From: a virus
IMG/VR virus record: IMGVR_UViG_3300020020_000104
Span: 1-37,663 of that record
Length of the DNA: 37,663 bases
Reading direction: 5' to 3' (one strand)
Under the pieces are notes generated by a model. It was not told the origin of the DNA and ran no database searches. It saw only the letters and a program-made list of their open reading frames with translations. This document shows positions 1-7,132 of the stretch, piece by piece. Numbering within the stretch: the stretch's first letter is position 1; the number at the start of each line of letters is the position of its first letter. Made by a program: the position numbers and the translations under genes.

Positions 1-586
1 CCATGCCTCGGATATTTGAAATATCAGCGAGTGCTGCTACCTCTCTTACCCACTCGGAAGCGCCAAGGCAATGCATGTTATTGAATCGATAACTGAAGTG
101 TGTGCCTGCCGCTTCGGTTAGAGCTTCCAGGAAGGTCATCCGGAACGTCTTGTGTATCAGTCGATTCAAGATACGAGGGATATGTACGTTACTGATCCAA
201 GGTAGGTGGTCGTAGAAGGTCAAGCACTTCATCACCTCAGCCATGTTCTCACCTTGAACAACTCCAGCGTACCTGAAGGTGTCTGGGAGAGCCCACTGCT
301 CGAATCGCTTGACTTCGATGATTGTGTCTGTACAACTACCCATCACGTCAGGCACGATGACTTCATCTGCTGCAATATGTTCAGCAGCAGCATGCAAATC
401 CTGATGGTAGATAGTCTCACCTTCTGCAGCTCCGTTGTCAAGGATCTTGAAACCTTCGATCTCGGCGTAGAAGTCCGAGTACTCTTCAGATACTTCCATC
501 ACTTGAGGTAGAACCAGATGGTAGCCTGTGTTGTACTTAGATACTACGTCCAACAGATCAATGGGTGCTATTAAAGCTATTTGCAC
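1..586 (-). CDS. dpdA: DpdA-like DNA 7-deazaguanine transglycosylase, 5' part only
   Basis: Cut by the left edge after 195 codons. Translating the minus strand gives a TGT/DpdA-like TIM-barrel protein: LDNGAAE at residues 49-55 (place of the substrate-binding Asp in tRNA-guanine transglycosylases), IVPD at 77-80, GVVQG at 108-112 and HCLGASEW at 172-179. The Asp nucleophile expected shortly after RGM (193-195) falls outside. DpdA enzymes exchange guanine in DNA for preQ0 or a derivative; this fits the FolE, QueD, QueE and QueC genes just upstream. The start is taken as GTG at 586 because GGGAGG lies a few bases before it and the N-terminus VQIALIAPIDLL is typical. It overlaps the end of the MazG-like gene by 29 nt. 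A tRNA TGT is the alternative, but the cassette favours DNA. Confidence 0.8.
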   Translation of the reverse strand, partial: MQIALIAPIDLLDVVSKYNTGYHLVLPQVMEVSEEYSDFYAEIEGFKILDNGAAEGETIYHQDLHAAAEHIAADEVIVPDVMGSCTDTIIEVKRFEQWALPDTFRYAGVVQGENMAEVMKCLTFYDHLPWISNVHIPRILNRLIHKTFRMTFLEALTEAAGTHFSYRFNNMHCLGASEWVREVAALADISNIRGM

Positions 587-890
587 CGAACCTCCCTTCG
601 TTGGTCTCGCGCTTGGTGTAGTACTCTTCGATCAGGTCCATCTGTAGGATCCTGGAGGCCAGCATAACGTAGATGAAGATGTCGGTGAGCTCTTCCCGTA
701 ACTTGGGTAGAGCCTCGTGGTAGGTCTTCGAACCCCGAACCATCTTCTTGATCTCGTCAGCGAACTCTCCAGCCTCACCAACAAGACCGAGTGTCATGGT
801 CACGATGTCGTCAGGTACGTTGCTGAACCACCTGACCGAGTCTTCGTAGGCCTCGTCGATCATGAGGGCCAGTTCTTTAGATATGGACAC
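558..890 (-). CDS. MazG-like nucleotide pyrophosphohydrolase
   Basis: 110 residues, all-helical, with the MazG/dUTPase-like metal-binding pattern: GEAGEFADEIKK at about 38-49 (the ExxE part) and EELTDIFIY at about 66-74 (the ExxD part). Such enzymes hydrolyse (d)NTPs to monophosphates; phage copies often adjust nucleotide pools or remove unwanted nucleotides. It lies between FolE and DpdA in one tight operon, so it may serve the modified-nucleotide pathway, for example by trimming dGTP or pathway by-products; that link is inference. It is a single-domain phage-type protein, much shorter than E. coli MazG. Confidence 0.8.
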   Translation of the reverse strand: MSISKELALMIDEAYEDSVRWFSNVPDDIVTMTLGLVGEAGEFADEIKKMVRGSKTYHEALPKLREELTDIFIYVMLASRILQMDLIEEYYTKRETNEGRFGANSFNSTH

Positions 891-891
891 G

Positions 892-1458
892 TCATCCCCT
901 AATGAGTGCTAGAAATTCTGGTCGGGCTTGCTTGGCTGGATCGAGGAAGGCCCCTCGCATAACAGAAGTTGTCGTAGATGCGTTCTGGACTTGGACACCT
1001 CGCATTGCCATACAAAGGTGCTCAGCTTCAAGTACAACAGCCAAGCCGACTGGGTCAACGAGTCCAGCTGAGAGGGTGTCAGCGATAGCGACTCCCAAGT
1101 GTTCTTGGACCCACAAGCCTCTAGCTGTCGACCGCACGACTCGAGCAAACTTACTAAGTCCGGCAATCTTGCTTCCGGGGATGTATCCAACGTGTGCCTT
1201 TCCGAAGAACGGGATGATGTGATGGGCACACAAACTGTAGAAGCTAATGTCCTTGATCACCACCATCTCGTCGACTTTGTTTGTGTTGTCGAAAGTGGTG
1301 AAGGCAACCGGGTCCGGGTGAGTCAATTCCCACAGGAGGGTAGCCCATCGTTCAGGAGTCTTCGCTGTATGTTCGTTGTCTTCTGGGTTAGAACCTGTTA
1401 GCGTCCAGAGTACATCGCCCATCATACCTTTGAGAGCTTCTTGACGACTGATACTCAT
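892..1458 (-). CDS. folE: GTP cyclohydrolase I
   Basis: 188 residues from ATG at 1458, which overlaps the queE stop as ATGA; a longer upstream reading frame would run into queE. It converts GTP to dihydroneopterin triphosphate, the first step towards preQ0. The zinc site is visible as C77 and H80 in SLCAHHIIPF and C149 in EAEHLCMAMRGV; GLSKFAR (100-106) is the usual core motif. The first zinc motif reads CAHH where most bacterial enzymes have CEHH, so one conserved Glu is Ala. Length matches the type I family. The gene is followed with no gap by the MazG-like gene. Confidence 0.93.
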   Translation of the reverse strand: MSISRQEALKGMMGDVLWTLTGSNPEDNEHTAKTPERWATLLWELTHPDPVAFTTFDNTNKVDEMVVIKDISFYSLCAHHIIPFFGKAHVGYIPGSKIAGLSKFARVVRSTARGLWVQEHLGVAIADTLSAGLVDPVGLAVVLEAEHLCMAMRGVQVQNASTTTSVMRGAFLDPAKQARPEFLALIRG

Positions 1459-2165
1459 ACAAATCGGGCCTCGGGATCGTAGATGTACTTGTGGACTTGT
1501 ACGTTGAGTCGCCAGTCGGTCAGGCGGTTGTCTTTCATGAACTGGACGATATCTGCTTCGCTGAGTGTGTCCCAAGCCGTACCTAACCAGAAGGTAGCTG
1601 GACTACCAAACTGACGAAGCTGTTCGCCTGTCATTACTGCTTCGCGGAGATCCTTCTCGTCGGTACAAACGAACTTGATGCCGCACTCACCATGAAGGCT
1701 CCGAGCATTCTTGGCTCGTATGTCCCGAAGTTCGAACTTCAAGTCTTCGCCGGAACCCTTGAGCTTCCAGTCCAACATGATCGTATGACGTGTAGCCCAG
1801 AATGGTAACGGGAACGTTCCGTTGGTAAAGAACTCAACGCTGAACCCTTGTTCGATCAGTACGTAGACCACAAGGCGAAGTGTCTCGTTGTCCTGCATGA
1901 AGGGCTCGCCGCCGGTAAAGCAAACGTTCTTGGCGCCGTTGGTATCTGCTTGACGCATAATCCTGGCAACGCATCGATCAGGTATATCGCGATCGAACTT
2001 GCCATGATACTGGTTGGGGAAGATGGCCTGAGGTGTATCACAGGGCCAGCCTGGGCAACGTAGGTTACAGCCAGCGAAGCGTACGAACTGTGTAAGCTTC
2101 CCAGTATGAAACCCTTCACCCTGCACCGACGTGTAGTGCTCGAGTACTTTCAAATAACCTGACAT
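1455..2165 (-). CDS. queE: 7-carboxy-7-deazaguanine synthase (radical SAM)
   Basis: 236 residues from ATG at 2165, preceded by GGGAGAG, and sharing one base with the queD stop (TAATG). It converts 6-carboxytetrahydropterin to 7-carboxy-7-deazaguanine using a 4Fe-4S cluster and S-adenosylmethionine. Seen: SVQGEG (13-18), the cluster cysteines C33, C37 and C42, GGEP (85-88) for SAM binding, FFTNGT (112-117), and the QueE-type C-terminus NVQVHKYIY (221-229). The cluster motif is CNLRCPGWPC, that is CX3CX4C; the common radical SAM spacing is CX3CX2C. The family is otherwise clear. Confidence 0.92.
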   Translation of the reverse strand: MSGYLKVLEHYTSVQGEGFHTGKLTQFVRFAGCNLRCPGWPCDTPQAIFPNQYHGKFDRDIPDRCVARIMRQADTNGAKNVCFTGGEPFMQDNETLRLVVYVLIEQGFSVEFFTNGTFPLPFWATRHTIMLDWKLKGSGEDLKFELRDIRAKNARSLHGECGIKFVCTDEKDLREAVMTGEQLRQFGSPATFWLGTAWDTLSEADIVQFMKDNRLTDWRLNVQVHKYIYDPEARFV

Positions 2166-2565
2166 TAACTCTCCCAGACTGCTGCGTTGGTTGATGCTTC
2201 CCAGAGACGGACTTCGTATTGTTCCATGCCTGGGAGATTCTGTTCTGCCCACGAGCCGATCCACTTGGACATGTTCTCTACTGTTGGCATAGCGGGCACT
2301 ATTACGAGACCGGGGTAGAAGTCTTGTGCTTTGGTGGACTCGGTTCTCATACCGGCTAGTAGTGGATCTTTGACATCGAGAGCTAGGACCTGAACGCCTT
2401 CTTGACTTCACCGAAGTCTACGATGATCCCACGGTCGTCTGGACGCTTCCACATGGTGAGCTCGCACCACCAGGAGTGTCCGTGGATGTGCTCACACTTA
2501 CCTGGAAGATCCCAGAGTCTGTGCGCCATCTCGATGTTGTGCTTTACCAGAATTGACTGAAGCAT
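2165..2565 (-). CDS. queD: 6-carboxytetrahydropterin synthase, split by a -1 frameshift
   Basis: Makes 6-carboxytetrahydropterin from FolE's product. The first part starts at ATG 2565 (after GGAGGAAG) and shows H15 in MAHRL, C24, H28 and H30 in GKCEHIHGH (zinc and catalytic Cys) and GIIVDFGEVKKAF (46-58), then stops at TAG 2383-2385. The rest of the fold, with VPAMPTVENMSKWI and a final EVRLWEAS, continues in the -1 frame to 2165. The frames join near AGGTCC (about 2386-2391); one extra G there would restore a single protein of about 130 residues. Where most QueD proteins have LDH, this one reads LDV, so the usual active-site His is not seen. Either an assembly error, programmed shifting, or a decaying gene would fit. 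Confidence 0.75.
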
Positions 2566-2905
2566 GTACTGCTTCCTCCTCGTCGTATAGTACCTTGGCA
2601 ATCACTGCGTACACAGCGCGGTCCAGATACGCGTCATCACTTGTCTTGGTATGTGCAATGGGTAGCACCTGTACGGGTACTCTGTTTTGCCATTGCTTGA
2701 GTGCGGCATAATGTTTGCCGAGAAGGATCTCTGTACACCGAAGTGGTGTTAGACCTGTAAAGTAGCCAATGTCGCGAATAGTCTGAAAGGGATCCTTCTC
2801 CGAAGCGTAACTCTCAGACTTCATTCGGTAGGTCATCGCTATCTGCATCAACACGTATTCGAACGGGTCGTCCGCAGAGAGCTCCAAGTGTTCTGGGCTG
2901 GGCAT
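2498..2905 (-). CDS. Conserved-looking phage protein of unknown function in the preQ0 cassette
   Basis: 135 residues, not recognised with certainty. It is predicted mostly helical, with a basic and aromatic middle (IRDIGYFTGLTPLRCTEIL, about 43-61) and a second acidic helix (DAYLDRAVYAVIAKVLYDEE). The pattern recalls small all-alpha phage proteins linked with nucleotide modification, but no catalytic signature can be named. It lies between queC and queD. Its last 23 codons overlap queD by 68 nt, far more than other junctions here, and that tail (from HASVNSG) is low in structure, so the real C-terminus may be shorter or the sequence may hold an indel. Confidence 0.6.
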   Translation of the reverse strand: MPSPEHLELSADDPFEYVLMQIAMTYRMKSESYASEKDPFQTIRDIGYFTGLTPLRCTEILLGKHYAALKQWQNRVPVQVLPIAHTKTSDDAYLDRAVYAVIAKVLYDEEEAVHASVNSGKAQHRDGAQTLGSSR

Positions 2906-2913
2906 TAGGACTC

Positions 2914-3603
2914 CTAGAAGTGTCGGGTTAGGTCTGAGTAGTGAGTGGGATCGTCTACGCCTGCGTTCACGAAGGCTTCACGGCGCTCTGTGCATGTACC
3001 ACATACACCGCAATGATACTTCCCGCCTTTGTAGCAGCTCCATGTATCTTCCCATGGCACTTCGAGGCGATGTCCCCAGTCAGCAATCTCTGCCTTGGAG
3101 ATGTGGATGAACGGTACCTGGATGGAGAAGTGGTCAGATATGAACCCTTTGTTGGCGATCTTCACGGTATAGTCCAACTGTTCGATAAACTCGGGTCGAC
3201 AGTCAGGATAGATGAAGTGGTCTCCTGCATGCATACCTGCCCAAACGTGATCAGCTCCTTCGGCGACGGCGATGCCACAAGCGACCGACAGCATGATCAT
3301 GTTCCGATTGGGAACTACTGTTGCTCGCATGGACTCTTCAGCATAGTGCCCATCAGGGACAGCCACAGAATCGCTAGTAAGAGCACTCCCGGCCAGAAGT
3401 GTAGCCATGAAAGCCATATCAACAATCCGGTGTTGAACGCCAAGTTTGCGGCAGCTCGCTGTTGCATAGTGGAGCTCTTTCCGATGCCTCTGACCATAGT
3501 TGAAGCTTACCGCCTTTACTTCCCTCACGGAAGCCTTCTCGCGTACGACGTGGTATAGTAACGTCGTCGAATCCATTCCGCCACTCATCACTACCAGTTC
3601 CAT
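2914..3603 (-). CDS. queC: 7-cyano-7-deazaguanine (preQ0) synthase
   Basis: 229 residues. It turns 7-carboxy-7-deazaguanine into preQ0 with ATP and ammonia, the last step before insertion. Seen: the PP-loop SGGMDST (7-13) for ATP, FNYGQRHRKE (34-43), VPNRNMIML (97-105) and four zinc cysteines C190, C198, C201 and C204 in the typical CYKGGKYHCGVCGTC block. Length is that of a normal QueC; no amidotransferase domain is fused, unlike the Gat-QueC proteins of phages that carry archaeosine-like bases. The most likely DNA base is therefore preQ0 itself (inference). The ATG shares a base with the primase stop codon. Confidence 0.94.
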   Translation of the reverse strand: MELVVMSGGMDSTTLLYHVVREKASVREVKAVSFNYGQRHRKELHYATASCRKLGVQHRIVDMAFMATLLAGSALTSDSVAVPDGHYAEESMRATVVPNRNMIMLSVACGIAVAEGADHVWAGMHAGDHFIYPDCRPEFIEQLDYTVKIANKGFISDHFSIQVPFIHISKAEIADWGHRLEVPWEDTWSCYKGGKYHCGVCGTCTERREAFVNAGVDDPTHYSDLTRHF

Positions 3604-5780
3604 TAGTCTCCAATCGCTTGTAGTCGTTCTGATCTTCCTGATTTGGTTCTGATCATTAACCCTCGTTGCTCCAGGGTTTCTAATATCACGTCTGTCTCAC
3701 GTGCACGCAGATGGAAGTGTTGCATAACTTCGCTACGCAGAATTCCTGGACGCCTGATGATCATCTTAAGTACCGACAGTAGTTGGTTCTCTTGTGTAGT
3801 AGTCCCTACAGCCTGTATGACTTCGATCGCATACCCTCGCCACTGTTCGCAGTACGCCATAGCCTTAACTAGGTCCTGCTCTTCGACTACTACCCGTTCA
3901 TCTAATCGACTTGCCGCAGCTATCAATATAGCCGCCTTGAGTGTCGACTTTGATAGACGATCCATTACAGGTGTCATGATGTCCTGGTTCTGAGAAGCGA
4001 GTCCCAGTGCCATCATATCGTTCTCGAACTGATTGTAACGATCCCAAGCATCATCAGTTACAGTAGCGTCCCAGATCTTATCGACGGCACGCTTTGTCTT
4101 GTCGACAGTAATGATCGTTTGTGCTTGGTAGTGATCATGGATCTTCGACAGTGAGTTCAGAATCTCATTACGACGCCCTTGTGTCTTCTCGGTAGGTGGC
4201 CCAAGAGGTCGCAACTTTGTAATGTCTGACTCTGCTGTGATGAAGACGAACCGCGGGAGGAACCCAGAGACCACGTGTTGGATCTCGAGTAGCGCCAGCA
4301 TCCTGGTCTTAATACCCCCGGCGAATATGATAAGGACGGGGTCTCGGACCTCGATTATTTCTTTGCGGAGTACTCGCTTCTGGAGCTTTCCATCGTACAG
4401 CTTGGTAAACGCTTCCGCCATTCCAGCGTAGTAGTCTTTCTTTGACATGGCTTCCAGCAAGCCCGAGAACTCGTCCCGTAAGAAGACAGAAGGCTTTCCC
4501 GGTCGCATTGACAGCGAAGTAAACAGACCCTCGATCGATCCGTCCGTAGCAAGGATCGCATTGGAGGATATGTCGCTCAATAAGTCGATAGATATGTCCA
4601 TTGCCGTAGTCTTCCGGGTCAAGGTAGTATCGGCAAGGATCATAAACCATAGGTTTGGCACCACCGTCCCAAATGAAGTCGGCAATCGGACAGGGCCTGC
4701 AAGGAGCGACGACAGGACAATGAATGCCCCAGCTTGATGGTACTGCCAAGCAGCGTCCCCTAACGTCTTTGCCCATTCGATGTACTCCTCCACGAACATT
4801 GGATTGTTCTCTGCGTCGCGACGTTCTTGGTCCGTTAGGATTGGATGCTCATGAACGTCTGCCGACGAAACGATCTTGTGTCGCTCTTCGAACGACTTGT
4901 AGGACCGACAGACTTCCTTCCACAGGAGCTCTGTAGGCTTACCGTCCCTCTTGTACTTATTGCAGGCAGCAGCACCACTGACGATGTATACTTCCCGTGG
5001 GGTCATACCTGATTCGAACAGGATCATCTGTAGCTGCCAAAGCGCTGACGACCAATCTAGTTCAGGCTTCTCATGGAACAGCGTTCGTCCCATCGGAGGG
5101 ATTCGCTTTCTGTGCCTCTCCATGATCTCTTCGGCTGACTCGGTTAACTCCTCCTCTGTGGGAAGTGGTAACTCAAGGCCCCCGTGGAACCCTTTAGCTG
5201 GAGGGTATAACTCCTTCATACCGCCAACAGAAAATCGCCCGCCGTAGCGGACTAGTTTGACCTTCGTGTTGATATACTTGTGATTGGTCGTATCAGGTAT
5301 ACGTAGAAGCTGGGTAAGATCCCACCCTGATCGATCAGCACCTTTGTCGGCATGATAGTAAGCGATGCGTCGGGATATCTCTTCTGCGTCTCCTGGGTCA
5401 ACATGGTCCTCACGTGTCCAAAGCCAGAAGCCCTGGTATCGTTTGTCTGAACTCTCGATGAGCGCAGTAGGTTGTACTAACAATTCGGTGGGAAGTAGCG
5501 TATCGAGATCGGCCCATGCGCACGGCGCTTCTATCACCGCTTCCTTCGTCCGCGACTTTCTTTCGAACAGTTGTGGACAGAAGTACATGTCGTACTGATC
5601 GCTGTACTCGACAATGTGGTTGATTGCATCGAACAACTCTTCAGGGTACTGGAAGAACGTTTCGGCGAACTCTTTAGTAGGCCTGTAGATGCGTGCGATG
5701 CAAAGGTACCCATGACCTTGGTCAAAGATGACCCTGATGAACTGTGTGATCCTATCTTCCCGTGTGATTGCTACTGACAA
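3603..5780 (-). CDS. Primase-helicase (AEP/RepB-type primase with DUF3987-like helicase)
   Basis: 725 residues. The N-terminal part is an archaeo-eukaryotic primase of the RepB type: WADLD at 89-93 (catalytic acids), YQGFWLW, and LLRIPDTTNHK. The middle has a Walker A-like segment in ILADTTLTRKTTAM (about 381-394) and a Walker B-like FLRDEFSGLL (433-442), as in DUF3987 helicases. The C-terminus (RRPGILRSEVMQHFHL) looks like a winged helix. It would prime and unwind phage DNA. The start is uncertain: TTG at 5780 has AAGGGAG four bases ahead; ATG at 5843 is in frame but has no ribosome site. The TTG is preceded by an 8-bp hairpin (5781-5806) that covers the ribosome site. Confidence 0.85.
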   Translation of the reverse strand: MSVAITREDRITQFIRVIFDQGHGYLCIARIYRPTKEFAETFFQYPEELFDAINHIVEYSDQYDMYFCPQLFERKSRTKEAVIEAPCAWADLDTLLPTELLVQPTALIESSDKRYQGFWLWTREDHVDPGDAEEISRRIAYYHADKGADRSGWDLTQLLRIPDTTNHKYINTKVKLVRYGGRFSVGGMKELYPPAKGFHGGLELPLPTEEELTESAEEIMERHRKRIPPMGRTLFHEKPELDWSSALWQLQMILFESGMTPREVYIVSGAAACNKYKRDGKPTELLWKEVCRSYKSFEERHKIVSSADVHEHPILTDQERRDAENNPMFVEEYIEWAKTLGDAAWQYHQAGAFIVLSSLLAGPVRLPTSFGTVVPNLWFMILADTTLTRKTTAMDISIDLLSDISSNAILATDGSIEGLFTSLSMRPGKPSVFLRDEFSGLLEAMSKKDYYAGMAEAFTKLYDGKLQKRVLRKEIIEVRDPVLIIFAGGIKTRMLALLEIQHVVSGFLPRFVFITAESDITKLRPLGPPTEKTQGRRNEILNSLSKIHDHYQAQTIITVDKTKRAVDKIWDATVTDDAWDRYNQFENDMMALGLASQNQDIMTPVMDRLSKSTLKAAILIAAASRLDERVVVEEQDLVKAMAYCEQWRGYAIEVIQAVGTTTQENQLLSVLKMIIRRPGILRSEVMQHFHLRARETDVILETLEQRGLMIRTKSGRSERLQAIGD

Positions 5781-5806
5781 CTCACTCCCTTCAGGTTTGG
5801 AGTGAG
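5781..5806 (-). promoter_or_regulatory. Hairpin over the primase ribosome-binding site
   Basis: A perfect 8-bp stem (arms 5781-5788 and 5799-5806) with a 10-nt loop ends one base before the proposed TTG start. The ribosome site AGGGAG is in the stem and loop edge, so folding should limit translation. If ATG 5843 is the true start, the hairpin would be inside the coding sequence and this reading fails. Confidence 0.35.
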
Positions 5807-5877
5807 GTGGGCACCTTTTCGGGCGGTCGTTTAATGCAGCCATCCACGTGAGGCTAGCACCCACCACACTTGTCAGT

Positions 5878-6384
5878 TCACGGGAGCAACGATCCGCTGC
5901 CCGAAGGGCCAGTCTTGATCGAGCTGTCCTTGACACTGAGCGCCTTCTTCACCTCGTTGCGCTCGTCGTAATCAGCCGTCTCAGCCTGGATCCGGATATC
6001 GAGAATCACATCGGCGCCCAAGACATCTTCGGGCTCGAACTCGATATCGCCGTCGAGCTGGTCATGCGTGAACCGTCCAGTGGCCTCGAGCAGACCCTTC
6101 AGTGCGAAGAGTGCCTGCGGGAGAAGGGAAGTGTTCATCCACTGCCGACGTCCGCTGTACTCGCCAGCGTCCTCTGACAACGTGAACTCCCACTGGATGT
6201 ATTCGGCACCCGGGTTCTTCGCCTTCGGCCCCGACTCCTTGATTTCGAAATCGGTGACCTTCGCGGGATACTTCCCACGTGGCATTACTGGGAATCCCCC
6301 GGACTGTACTCCTGTGAAGTTTGCTTTGATAGGCAAGTTAGGCAGCTTTCGTGTTGTTGTTGTTTGTGTTGTGGACGAGGTCAT
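5878..6384 (-). CDS. DUF669-like phage recombination/ssDNA-binding protein
   Basis: 168 residues. The core FTGVQSGGFPVMPRGKYPAKV (22-43, shortened reading) followed by IQWEFTLSEDAGEYSGRRQW and TSLLPQALFALKGLLEATG matches the DUF669 family, small oligonucleotide-binding proteins that stand beside Sak-type annealing proteins or ATPases in phages. The neighbour is indeed a Sak4-like ATPase, whose end it overlaps by 47 nt if ATG 6384 is used. An internal ATG (M34, after GGGGGA) is possible but would remove conserved residues. The first 16 residues are Thr-rich and the C-terminus is Ser/Gly-rich and disordered. Confidence 0.7.
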   Translation of the reverse strand: MTSSTTQTTTTRKLPNLPIKANFTGVQSGGFPVMPRGKYPAKVTDFEIKESGPKAKNPGAEYIQWEFTLSEDAGEYSGRRQWMNTSLLPQALFALKGLLEATGRFTHDQLDGDIEFEPEDVLGADVILDIRIQAETADYDERNEVKKALSVKDSSIKTGPSGSGSLLP

Positions 6385-7132
6385 AGATGTACTGCATGTC
6401 TGTGACCTCTAGTACGGCCGGGAGCTGAGCAGACCGATCTTTCGCGATCTGCGTATCCGTGGCCTCTGACAGGAGAAGTCGCTTGAGTTCATTGTCGATG
6501 TTCTTCTTGTACATGTACAAGACGATGTCGAGGAACCCAGCTACCTCACCTGACAACTTGCCGCTGAGGGAAGGCTTCGTGAGTGTCATTCCTGTTCGCG
6601 GGTTTCGATCTTGCATGTCCAGAGCGGTGAAGATCGTGTTCATCGGCAGGTCTCGGAACGCTCGAACGAACTTCCTGATCTGCTCGATGTTCTTGCCCCA
6701 CTCGCGGACGCTTGGAATGTCTGGATCTCGATCGCGTCCGTCAGGTGTCTTGAGCAAGTCTTGCATCACCTGGTACATGTTGAACTTCTGAGTCTCCGTC
6801 AATGAATCGATCACGACGGTCTTGTAGCCTGAACCACGATCTTCGTACAGTTCGTTGTACAGGGCTTGCATGTCATCCCAAGTCAGTACTCGTACGACGT
6901 CTACCTGGGGGTAGCATGAGCGAAGAGTGAACGTGCCACCCTCGACGTCTACGAATAGGACTGGAGCCATCTCTTCGACCTCTGCGGCACTACCAGCGAG
7001 TCGAGTCTTGCCTACGCCCGACGGTCCGTAGATCATCAGGTTGATGTAGTTCAGAGTCTCTTCGACAGGTGTGACACGAAGTCCACCGAGGTTTCGTTCA
7101 CTCAGGGCTAACAGGGGGTCTATCGTTGTCAT
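6338..7132 (-). CDS. Sak4-like RecA-fold ATPase (single-strand annealing/recombination)
   Basis: 264 residues. Walker A is GPSGVGKT (36-43) and the Walker B strand is KTVVIDS (104-110). The overall pattern, with an acidic VDVEGGTFTL after strand 2 and NTIFTALDMQDRN near the middle, is that of phage Sak4/AAA_24 ATPases, which work with single-strand DNA-binding proteins in homologous recombination. It lies between the Cas4/RecB-type nuclease and the DUF669 protein, giving a nuclease, ATPase and binding-protein set. The C-terminus ends in an Asn run (TNNNNT). It overlaps the nuclease gene by 35 nt. Confidence 0.85.
   Translation of the reverse strand: MTTIDPLLALSERNLGGLRVTPVEETLNYINLMIYGPSGVGKTRLAGSAAEVEEMAPVLFVDVEGGTFTLRSCYPQVDVVRVLTWDDMQALYNELYEDRGSGYKTVVIDSLTETQKFNMYQVMQDLLKTPDGRDRDPDIPSVREWGKNIEQIRKFVRAFRDLPMNTIFTALDMQDRNPRTGMTLTKPSLSGKLSGEVAGFLDIVLYMYKKNIDNELKRLLLSEATDTQIAKDRSAQLPAVLEVTDMQYIYDLVHNTNNNNTKAA

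Noticed and set aside
206-511. Plus-strand frame opposite the DpdA-like gene
   Set aside because: The minus-strand reading has conserved family motifs and a ribosome site; the plus-strand product is a shadow with no recognisable features.
2383-2601. Programmed -1 frameshifting in queD as the first choice
   Set aside because: No X XXY YYZ heptamer or clear downstream structure is seen; a missing G is simpler. It is kept only as an alternative.
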